Below are positions 37,751 to 45,112 of a stretch of DNA of 64,000 bases, one piece after another. The translations under genes and the position numbers were made by a program. How positions within the stretch are numbered: the first letter of the stretch is position 1; every line of letters starts with the position of its first letter. Location: assembly GCA_964452645.1 (NCBI GenBank), contig CAYVMO010000004.1:1-64000 (forward strand), written 5' to 3'. The notes beneath the pieces were generated by a model. The model saw only the letters and a list, made by a program, of their open reading frames with translations, had not been told where the DNA came from and did no database searches. This stretch comes from CAYXTW01 sp964452645. GTDB lineage: Bacteria > Zixibacteria > MSB-5A5 > GN15 > PGXB01.

Positions 37751-38644
37751 TTAGAACCTGATGGAGGCGCTAATCCCGGACATCCCGCTAAAAGTAGGGG
37801 AAAGACTCACTGTCGGGCTGTCGTGCCGGTCGGACACTTTGAGACCGATATATCCGCCAAGGATCGCTCCGGCTATGACATCGCTCAGAAAGTGTTTGTT
37901 CTCCTGTAAGCGAGACATCCCCACATACGAGGCAATCGCCAGGGCGGGAACTCCAAGCTTCCATCCGTAGTGCCGATATACGACCGCAACCGAGGCAAAA
38001 GCGCTCGAAGTATGCCCCGATGGAAAACTCCATGGTGTTCCATCCGGGCGTTGTCTGTCGGTAATCCTCTTTAATGCCAGCGTTAAAACGCCGTTCACGA
38101 TTTGTGCCCTCAGTAAATCCGAACCGAAATCCGAGCTCCCTGGTCGATGCACGAGTTTTCCGTAAGCGAGAGCTATCCCGGAAGCTGTGATGGGCAGGAT
38201 GCCGTTACCAATCGTGTTGCCGAGCTCAAAAATATGATCAGCTGATCCACTGCCTGACCACTCCTCGTTAATTTCGGGGTCCTCATGTGGTAGCAGCGAT
38301 GGAGTTGTCATAAGACCGGCAATCAGGAAATAGAAGACGGGGTCCCGCGCAATCCCGCCGACGTCATGACCCAATTCTCTGAACAATGATGAACGGTGCG
38401 TTGAGGTCAGCGTCGGATACGAACTTAAGGCTTGGATAGAAGGCAACATAGTGGGGTGTTCGAGAACGCCGACATACAAAGAATCGGCGCTCTCCATTAA
38501 TACCGCCGCGTCCCGGCGCAATCGGAAAAGATGCAAGACTGGACAACTCGTCGAATCTGCCGAGCAGGCGCTATTGCACAATACGCTGACGGATAGAAGG
38601 CCGATCCAGACTGTCACAAATATCGTGAACCGCTTTGGATTCAT
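37751..38644 (-). CDS. PAP2-superfamily phosphatase (exported or envelope)
   Basis: A 297-residue protein with an N-terminal export signal (hydrophobic residues about 8-28). The three phosphatase motifs are all present: KRITDRQRP, PSGHTSSAF and SRLQENKHFLSDV. The acid phosphatase family removes phosphate from lipid pyrophosphates, phosphatidic acid or lipid A. The start lies 2 bp beyond the PepSY-like stop, with GAGGAAG upstream. Being inside a two-component/RND operon with a PepSY-like protein suggests a role in envelope modification under stress (inference). The C-terminus (GISASIRF) could be a beta-strand ending of an outer-membrane type tail. Confidence 0.82.
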   Translation of the reverse strand: MNPKRFTIFVTVWIGLLSVSVLCNSACSADSTSCPVLHLFRLRRDAAVLMESADSLYVGVLEHPTMLPSIQALSSYPTLTSTHRSSLFRELGHDVGGIARDPVFYFLIAGLMTTPSLLPHEDPEINEEWSGSGSADHIFELGNTIGNGILPITASGIALAYGKLVHRPGSSDFGSDLLRAQIVNGVLTLALKRITDRQRPDGTPWSFPSGHTSSAFASVAVVYRHYGWKLGVPALAIASYVGMSRLQENKHFLSDVIAGAILGGYIGLKVSDRHDSPTVSLSPTFSGMSGISASIRF

Positions 38645-38646
38645 AG

Positions 38647-39177
38647 TTAGTCTTCCTCAGGCTCGTCGCCCTCAGATTCCTCATCCTCATCCGAGACTGC
38701 CTTCTGGGAAAGAACCTTGCCCGAGGAATTAATGAGCACTTCCATATTTTCCTCTTTATTCTCCAAGAGCACTTCGAATTCAACTATATTCGTCCGGGTA
38801 ATCTTCTCGGCCTTTTTCAGTTTACCATCAGAGTATTTCGTGTCGAGCGCTTTTCTGATATTCGCCGGAAGATCGCCGGGCGAAATACTTTCTTTAATCT
38901 CAAATACACTTCCGTCTTCTTTGTACAAAATATCACGCCGGACGCTACTGTCGGCACTCTCGACCTCATAATATACCTATACCGCGCTGTCCCTGGTCTC
39001 TGTACCGACGTTCTTGATTTCAGTATTCGGGTAGGCTTTATGAAACGCTGTCAATACCGCTGTGGGCGCATTGATTCCCTTGTCGCTGCCAGCCTTCTGC
39101 GCACCGGCAGGCGAGAAGAAAAATCCCGCGACCGGCAGAAAAAAAATGACGGCCAACCAAATAGTCCGTGCTTTCAT
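38647..39177 (-). pseudogene. PepSY-like periplasmic protein gene interrupted by one in-frame TAG
   Basis: A 176-codon frame that is continuous except for one TAG at 38977-38979. It starts with a signal peptide (hydrophobic core AVIFFLPVAGFFF, cleavage near AGA), then two PepSY-like repeats: PTAVLTAFHKAYPNTEIKNV and later IRKALDTKYSDGKLKKAEKI, finishing with an acidic tail (SDEDEESEGDEPEED). The stop falls between DSAV and VYYEVES, where a single C-to-T change from CAG (Gln) would explain it; sequence on both sides keeps normal coding character. Either a very recent nonsense mutation, a sequencing error or readthrough. It sits between the kinase gene and the PAP2 gene. Confidence 0.7.
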
Positions 39178-39342
39178 TTGGCATTCCTTTCGTCAATAAT
39201 TTTCGATTCTCACCCGGCGTCATTAAGCCCAGGTGCCTATCTTCATGTCGAATTTAACAATCACAAGATGAAATGAATATGAAAGAGGCGGGTAATTCCT
39301 GCTATTGCAAAAAAATTTATCCAGATAGGTCGAGGGCGGGAA

Positions 39343-40716
39343 TCAGTTGTCGATGGGGAGACTTATCCCGACCGTCGTGCCGACGCTCGGTTCACTGGCG
39401 ATTGTAATTTGTCCGCCATGAGCCTCGACAAGCTCTCTGGCGATGGCAAGTCCGAGGCCGCTTCCCTCTTGCTCGGCCCGTGCGTTGGAAGCCCGATAGA
39501 AGCGCTTGAAAATATTCGGCATATCCGCCGCCGCGATACCGGGCCCCTGATCGCGGATCGTTACCATTGCTTTGCTGCCCTCTTTGCCAAGGGATATGAG
39601 TACCTGCCCGCCCCGGGGTGAAAACTTCAGAGAGTTTTCCGCAATATTTATAAACACTTGCCGCAGCTTGTCGGCGTCGCCAACGATTTCTATAGCTTCA
39701 TCAACATGCAAATCGAGGTGAATTTTGCCCACTTCGGCCAGCGTTTCGAGTAGCTTCGCGATATCGATAAGCAATTCATCAAGGCGAACTGGCTGGACAT
39801 CGAGGACAAGCTTATGTCGATCGATTCGCTCCAGTAGAAGCAATTGGCCGACCAACCGCGACAGGCGATCCGTTTCGGACAGCGCGGCGTCAATACTGTC
39901 CCGCAGTTTCTCGTCCTCCACGCGACGCTTCAAAAATTCCAACTCACTGTATATGACTGTCAAAGGCGTGCGCAGTTCGTGCGAAGCGTCGGCGACGAAT
40001 TGCCGCTGGCTATTGAAAGCGTCTTCAATACGATTCATCATCTCATTGAGAGCGTCGGCCAATCGTCGGACCTCGTCCCTGCTGCCAGGTATCGCGAGTC
40101 GACGGTGAAGCGATGAAGCGGAAATCCGTTCCGCGGCGTCGACCATCCGCGCCATCGGCTTGAACGCAAGGCGCGTTATAAGATAGACCAACAGCGCAGA
40201 AAGAAACAAAGCGGCAGGAACGGCAACAATAAGGACCAGGATCAGGTCGCGCAAGCGGGAGTTGAGTTCAGTCATTGGCGCCGCCAGACGCAGTACAAAG
40301 CCGGTCTTTTCGTCAGTTTCGACCGGCCGAATCAATTGACGAAACATGGTATCGTTTACATGAATTGTTTCGAATTCCGGCTTATCGCCCATCGCAGATT
40401 GCAGCCCCTCGTTGTCAAGTGCCGGCAGTGATCCTCTTGAGAAAATGCTATTTCCGAATGTACCGGTCAGCTCTATCCTGACGCCGGACAAACCCGGCAC
40501 GGCCATCATTCGCAATTCGTTTTCATCGGGAATACCATGGCCTTCCGATTCGTCCTCAAACTCGGTGATAAATCCGGTCGCAAATACCTCCAGTTGCGAA
40601 TCGAGTTTTGCTAATTCGCTTTCTCTGGTGCGGTCATAAACGACGAATGCAACAGCCACAAGGACGAGGCCGAATACCGCCAAATTGGCAAGAATTATCT
40701 TTACCTTTATCGACAT
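39343..40716 (-). CDS. Two-component sensor histidine kinase
   Basis: A 457-residue membrane kinase. The start at the ATG at 40716 is preferred: it opens MSIKVKIILANLAVFG with helix 1 and lies 16 bp after the response-regulator stop, although the frame extends back into that gene. A periplasmic domain (about 30-150) is followed by helix 2, a HAMP linker and the H-box DASHELRTPLTVIYSELEFL. The ATPase domain has N-box, DQGPGIAAADMPNIFKRFYR and GSGLGLAIARELVEAHGGQI. EnvZ/CusS-like class. It should phosphorylate the regulator encoded immediately upstream and govern the downstream PepSY-PAP2-RND genes. Confidence 0.92.
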   Translation of the reverse strand: MSIKVKIILANLAVFGLVLVAVAFVVYDRTRESELAKLDSQLEVFATGFITEFEDESEGHGIPDENELRMMAVPGLSGVRIELTGTFGNSIFSRGSLPALDNEGLQSAMGDKPEFETIHVNDTMFRQLIRPVETDEKTGFVLRLAAPMTELNSRLRDLILVLIVAVPAALFLSALLVYLITRLAFKPMARMVDAAERISASSLHRRLAIPGSRDEVRRLADALNEMMNRIEDAFNSQRQFVADASHELRTPLTVIYSELEFLKRRVEDEKLRDSIDAALSETDRLSRLVGQLLLLERIDRHKLVLDVQPVRLDELLIDIAKLLETLAEVGKIHLDLHVDEAIEIVGDADKLRQVFINIAENSLKFSPRGGQVLISLGKEGSKAMVTIRDQGPGIAAADMPNIFKRFYRASNARAEQEGSGLGLAIARELVEAHGGQITIASEPSVGTTVGISLPIDN

Positions 40717-40732
40717 TCCGACATCCAGCCTG

Positions 40733-41410
40733 TTATGGTGTTGAGTCCGAGAAAATATACCCTGCTCCCCGAACCGTATGAATAAGCAACCGATCATAAC
40801 CCTTATCGATTTTCCCACGCAGGAATCTGACAAACGATTCAATGACATTGCTCTTGGGGTCAAAATTCATATCCCAGAGGTGCTCGGATATTTCCTGTCG
40901 GGATATGATCCGATCTGGATTATGCATGAAGAGTTCAAGAAGGGCGTATTCCTTGGCCGTGAGCAATATTTCTCTCCCCCCACGACGCGCTTTGTGCGTA
41001 TTCAGATCAAGGGTCAGCCCGAATCGTTCAATGCTCGAGGCTCGGACGTCCGAATGCCTCCGCGCCAGCGAACGAATTCGGGCCAATAGCTCCCCGAAAT
41101 GAAACGGCTTGGTTAAATAATCATCGGCCCCCGTTTCCAGACCATGGATTTTATCCGAAACATCGTCCAATGCCGTAAGCATAAGAATAGGCGTCAGAAT
41201 ACCATAACGTCTGAGACTCTGACACGTTGCCCAGCCATCTTGCCCCGGCAGCATGATGTCAAGAATAATGACGTCGTATTCGCTGACGAAAGCCATCTCC
41301 TCGCCGGAAGCACCGTCCCTGGCGATATCGACAGCGAAGCTCTCAGCCCTGAGGTTTTTCGCAATCGCGGCCGAAACCTTCTTATCATCTTCTATGATCA
41401 GTATTCTCAT
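40733..41410 (-). CDS. OmpR/PhoB-family response regulator
   Basis: A 225-residue regulator. The start at 41410 is chosen because it gives the canonical MRILIIEDDKKV and has AGGAGA 7 bp upstream. Receiver domain: acidic pair EDD at 7-9, phospho-acceptor Asp51 in IILDIMLPG, conserved Lys in the TKPFHFGEL loop. C-terminal winged-helix DNA-binding domain (ILLTAKEYALLELFMHNPDR to HTVRGAGYIF). First gene of the minus-strand run that continues with the kinase and the efflux genes. Confidence 0.93.
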   Translation of the reverse strand: MRILIIEDDKKVSAAIAKNLRAESFAVDIARDGASGEEMAFVSEYDVIILDIMLPGQDGWATCQSLRRYGILTPILMLTALDDVSDKIHGLETGADDYLTKPFHFGELLARIRSLARRHSDVRASSIERFGLTLDLNTHKARRGGREILLTAKEYALLELFMHNPDRIISRQEISEHLWDMNFDPKSNVIESFVRFLRGKIDKGYDRLLIHTVRGAGYIFSDSTP

Positions 41411-41438
41411 ACCATATCTCCTTTGCACAAATAACAAT

Positions 41439-41467
41439 ATATATGAAAATCCCGTGAAGAAATCAAC
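41439..41467 (-). promoter_or_regulatory. Candidate promoter of the two-component/efflux operon
   Basis: On the minus strand TTGATT (41467-41462), 17-bp spacer, TATATA (41444-41439), 29 bp before the response-regulator start. The -10 lies in an alternating TA run, so a two-base register shift is possible. Confidence 0.42.
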
Positions 41468-41769
41468 GTCCATCCCTACGCGCAGGTCACAAAAGCAGCC
41501 GGATTTTTCACTTGACATCCTTCTTCATTGTACCTCAATTCAAAAGCAGGAACTTCTTTTCAAGCAGAAATCATCGTGCGAAAAGCCGTGTTTGGGATAG
41601 AATAATAGCTGCGATATGCGGAGCATTCCCTTCCAATAATTGAAGTTTTTACGGACAAAGAAGAATAGATGTTTGAATGTACGGCGCGGGTAACAAATTG
41701 GGGAAGAAAGGTCCTGTCGTATCATAGACCTATTTCATATCTTATTGAAATATAATTACTTAAATAATG

Positions 41770-41930
41770 GCGGCGTTGACGGCACAATAGACAGAGCTTT
41801 CCGCGTAGGGTTTCAGATCGAATAAAGCAAAGCGGCCCCGACATTGCTCTCCCCAAACTTCCGTGGAGTTTGAATTTAGGATCGTAGCCGGCTACTCTAC
41901 GAACTACGGAATTCGTTGGAGGGTAATAAG
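41770..41930 (+). repeat. Dispersed repeat, C module plus B module (copy C3-B2)
   Basis: Divergent C module (GCGGCGTTGACGG, then ATAGACAGAGCTTTCC). The B module begins 62 bp later at 41832 with GCGGCCCCGACATTGCTCTC. This B copy shows the clearest internal hairpins: CAAACT-TCCGTGG-AGTTTG and, near the 3' end, ACGAA-loop-TTCGT before GTTGGAGGG. Confidence 0.6.
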
Positions 41931-42244
41931 ATAGAGCAAGAACGGGTAGGCCAAGCCGGCTGGTAGATTTCTTACCGATTTTCACCGTTCTTTCATCTGG
42001 GATTCGTACGTTGCTTCAAGACGACACGAGAATCGGATTGAGCGCCGTGCCGCATGGTGATGAGAAACGGAGAGTTGAGATACACAGGCAACATTGACGA
42101 CATTTATTGTGAGAAGTAACCGATTAATGGGTATCTTCTTAGGAGGTTTACCGTTAATCCCTTTAGGCCTCGAATCAGCGCGGCATTTTGCACGAACGCG
42201 TATGAAGCTACAACCGGATATCACAATCACTCGAAAGGACAACG
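41931..42244. other. Intergenic region, nothing recognised
   Basis: About 310 bp before the outer-membrane protein gene. Contains AGGAGG at about 42139-42144 without a convincing ORF behind it. No RNA or repeat seen. Confidence 0.35.
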
Positions 42245-42955
42245 ATGAACTTCAGAAGATGGTCGACACTAGCATTTCGGGTCGGCGTAGTGTTCGTGGC
42301 CGCTACGGTCATGGCAGGCCAGCCGCTGGAAACCGATACGGCGCGACTGCGTGCGCAGGGGAAGGCAATGATTGAAAGCACGTTTGAATTCCGGACCTCT
42401 TCAAAAGGAAGAGAAACCGCATGGCCGTGGCTCTTTGAGTATGGAATAACCGACCGTCTCGAATTCGCCGTAGAGCCGGTGGCACATACTGTCATCAGTC
42501 CAAAGCTTGGTCACTGGGCTTCTGGAACCGGAGACTTGGAAGCGACCGCCACATTTTTGATCAACAAAGAAACGGCCAGGCGACCCGCAATTGCGATTGC
42601 GGCTGAAGTCAAACTACCCTTTTCGAAGGATCGGCTAATTGGAACGGGCAAAACCGATTTTGCCGGCTGTCTGATAGTTAATCGACAGTTTAAGAAATTT
42701 GATGTGCACGGGAATCTCGGTTACACCGTTCTTAGTGAACCGAAGGGGGTAAGTCTGAATAATCTGTTTTCCTTTGCGCTGGCCGGAGAGTACCATGCTA
42801 ATCCCCGCCGGGATTTTGTGGGCGAAATTATCGCAAACACTTCAGCAGCGCCCGGGTTGGAAGTATCAGGGAACACCACCAAGACGCTAACCGAGCAAAC
42901 TGCCGAACCCTCGCTACAAAGTTATGAAAATAAAAAAATCTACCATAAATTTTAA
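42245..42955 (+). CDS. MetA-pathway-like transporter / outer-membrane protein, C-terminally truncated
   Basis: A 236-residue exported protein. A signal peptide (hydrophobic residues about 9-24) is followed by beta-strand-rich sequence with WPWLFEYGITDRLEFAVEP and GDLEATATFLINKE, the look of the putative phenol-degradation MetA/outer-membrane transporter family. Those barrels normally end with a final strand terminating in an aromatic residue after repeated GxxY patterns. Here the pattern stops around residue 205, and the last 30 residues (TLTEQTAEPSLQSYENKKIY) are unrelated and overlap the next gene in another frame. I read this as a truncated gene fused to foreign sequence. Confidence 0.5.
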   Translation: MNFRRWSTLAFRVGVVFVAATVMAGQPLETDTARLRAQGKAMIESTFEFRTSSKGRETAWPWLFEYGITDRLEFAVEPVAHTVISPKLGHWASGTGDLEATATFLINKETARRPAIAIAAEVKLPFSKDRLIGTGKTDFAGCLIVNRQFKKFDVHGNLGYTVLSEPKGVSLNNLFSFALAGEYHANPRRDFVGEIIANTSAAPGLEVSGNTTKTLTEQTAEPSLQSYENKKIYHKF

Positions 42956-43376
42956 TAAGGAGATGATTTTTGCAGAATTAGGCTCTTTTATTTGCACTCC
43001 TTCGGTAGCATATCTCTTCTCGAGGTTCACAAAAATTCCGAAATACATTTCTTATGGTGCTGTTGTTGGAGGGATCTTGGGATCTTCATTTATGTTTATC
43101 GCGACAAGACTGCGAGATAAAAGGAATATCAACCACAAGAAATACGCTTATAGAGAATTGATCGGAGACTTGATTTATCTCACGCCAGTGGCATTTATTT
43201 TAGCGCTCATTTTATATTATCCAGTAGTATTTTACTTGTCCAAATATCTCTTAACAGAAGATTACAAAGTGACAATCTCAGCAATGTTAGGGCAGCTGGG
43301 AGCATTCACATTAATAGCGATTTGTTTAAACATCTACAGAATTATTCTAAGAAGAAAGCTTGGGAAAGAACTCTAA
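42924..43376 (+). CDS. Uncharacterised small membrane protein
   Basis: A 150-residue lysine-rich protein with four probable membrane segments (around residues 20-32, 42-60, 80-104 and 118-140). The start overlaps the 3' end of the previous frame by 32 bp. A second in-frame ATG at residue 14, preceded by AAGGAG (42957-42962), is the better start. I do not recognise a family. The AT-rich codon use differs from the upstream gene, which suggests a separate origin. Confidence 0.55.
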   Translation: MKIKKSTINFNKEMIFAELGSFICTPSVAYLFSRFTKIPKYISYGAVVGGILGSSFMFIATRLRDKRNINHKKYAYRELIGDLIYLTPVAFILALILYYPVVFYLSKYLLTEDYKVTISAMLGQLGAFTLIAICLNIYRIILRRKLGKEL

Positions 43377-43462
43377 CAAAAACCGAATCCCTGAGATTAT
43401 TAGGCATAAGACGGAAGCGGCAATAGGAAATTCCCGGAACAATCCAGACACATCAGACCACA

Positions 43463-43600
43463 ATGGGATTACACACTTCTTTCGGAGGATTGCAAAAAAA
43501 TGCTCTTCAAGCCGCGACCTTTCGTCTCAAAAAGGCCGTCAGTACAGTTGCTGCCAGCGTCATCGTTCACTCAGCGGCAATACTTGCAGAGGCAACCTAA
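43463..43600 (+). CDS. Short ORF, unassigned
   Basis: A 45-codon frame beginning MGLHTSFGGLQKNALQAATF. The start has a vague resemblance to the N-terminal helix of flagellar rod-type proteins (GLQxALxA), but the expected NNVANxxT motif is missing. It may be a relic or a chance frame. It lies in the gap between the small membrane protein and the GT9 gene. Confidence 0.2.
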   Translation: MGLHTSFGGLQKNALQAATFRLKKAVSTVAASVIVHSAAILAEAT

Positions 43601-43615
43601 ACCTGACGTAATTCC

Positions 43616-44884
43616 TCATTTCCCCGGAACCTCTCGCAAATTCATGAGCAGCCTCCTGTAATCCTCGAACACCTCCTCCACGCCAATCAACGTCAAGCTC
43701 GCTCCCCTTCTGGTATTTATGATATTCGCCGGAAATCGATTCTGTCTTTCGACAACTATATCCCTTTTGTCGAAAGGCATAAAGTTTTTTACGGCGGCCG
43801 GGCTGAGCAGTGTGATGCTCCTGAGGTCCGCATAGTGAGCCAGGTTTCGCGGCCCGCTGTCGATTCCGATGAAGCAGTCGCTCCGCTTCATTACCAGAAA
43901 CAGCTCCCAGAGGTTCACAGCGTTGATGAGAGAATGAATCTTAAAATTGAGCCTGTGCTGGATCCTCTCAAATGTAGCTTTTTCCTCGTCTCCTTTTCCG
44001 ACGAATATAAATCGACAGGCGTCGAATGCACGGATTCTCTCCAGTAAGTTGACCCATCTGTCATCACTCCATAGTTTGACCTGCCAGCCTGAGCCGGTGT
44101 GGACCAGCACTTTCCGTTCCGGACCCTGAAGCGCCGAAAAACTGTTCAGGCAATTAAGGTCATTAGCGCCGAGGTCAAAAAGGGACGGCAGTCTTCCATT
44201 GTGAGGAACACCGTTCAAGCCGAAGACCTCGAACATCATTTCCCACGACTGGATCACGGGCCTTTTGAGAAGGCTGCTCTTGGCCATGTGGACGATATAT
44301 CTTGAAAGCACGGAGTCACTGCTGATTATGTTCCGACATCGAATATGCTTGATCAGGTCAAACGCCTCCCGGCTTAACCGCAAGACGATAATAAGGTCGT
44401 ATTTCGATGGTAACCTCTGCGTGACTCGGGACTGCCTTTCTGTCACTGTGTTATAAGAACTATTGGCGACAAAGACATGGCGAACCCGCTTGAGTCGCTC
44501 AGCTAGCGACCGAAAGTCCGGTGACACGACTATATCAAATGACGTCTGATTCTCATTTGCAAAAGTCTCGACTGCCGGCAGACAAGCGAGACAATCCCCT
44601 ACGATACACGGTGCTACGATGAGGACGTCCTTTGTGCCATTAGTCTGCGAACTGGAGGACCTCTCATTCATTATGCGTAGTTTAAGTCGCAAGAACGGGA
44701 TGATCTCTCTCGCGATTGAAAGGTCACGGAAGTTTATGATGTTGCTGTTCATGGCGAATCCGGTTATAAAAGGACTGCCCATTTGCCCATTGGCGGCTTT
44801 GCTGTTGCGGCTTTTCTGTCGGAAGCTACAATCGGGCAAGGTCCCTTCGGATAATGATCTCTCCATTGAAAAGAGCGTTCGCAT
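43616..44884 (-). CDS. Glycosyltransferase family 9 (heptosyltransferase-like)
   Basis: A 422-residue cytoplasmic GT9 protein. The N-terminal Rossmann half starts around residue 85 (DVLIVAPCIVGDCLACLPAV). The C-terminal half includes KVLVHTGSGWQVKLWSDDRW and FIGIDSGPRNLAHYA, corresponding to the nucleotide-sugar-binding motifs of the ADP-heptose:LPS transferases. The first about 70 residues are not part of the family; an AAGG site 8 bp before the ATG supports the long start, but an internal ATG at residue 45 is possible. It probably adds a sugar to a lipopolysaccharide core. No LPS neighbours are present. Confidence 0.8.
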   Translation of the reverse strand: MRTLFSMERSLSEGTLPDCSFRQKSRNSKAANGQMGSPFITGFAMNSNIINFRDLSIAREIIPFLRLKLRIMNERSSSSQTNGTKDVLIVAPCIVGDCLACLPAVETFANENQTSFDIVVSPDFRSLAERLKRVRHVFVANSSYNTVTERQSRVTQRLPSKYDLIIVLRLSREAFDLIKHIRCRNIISSDSVLSRYIVHMAKSSLLKRPVIQSWEMMFEVFGLNGVPHNGRLPSLFDLGANDLNCLNSFSALQGPERKVLVHTGSGWQVKLWSDDRWVNLLERIRAFDACRFIFVGKGDEEKATFERIQHRLNFKIHSLINAVNLWELFLVMKRSDCFIGIDSGPRNLAHYADLRSITLLSPAAVKNFMPFDKRDIVVERQNRFPANIINTRRGASLTLIGVEEVFEDYRRLLMNLREVPGK

Positions 44885-45112
44885 TTGTTTACCTTCAGCT
44901 CATCGTCCTAATTTGCGGAATTCCCCTATTTGCCCGCAATAATTAGCACAAATTAATCCGGCAAGATACTCGGTCACGGGTGAGGTCGATCGGCCGCAGG
45001 CGCGGGAGCAGGCCCGAAGGCCGCGGTATCAGGGTAGCTTCGGGACGATTTCGGATTCAACGCCATCGCTCGCAGCCCCTTTTAAGTTAATCTCATCATA
45101 GTAGGACAAACA

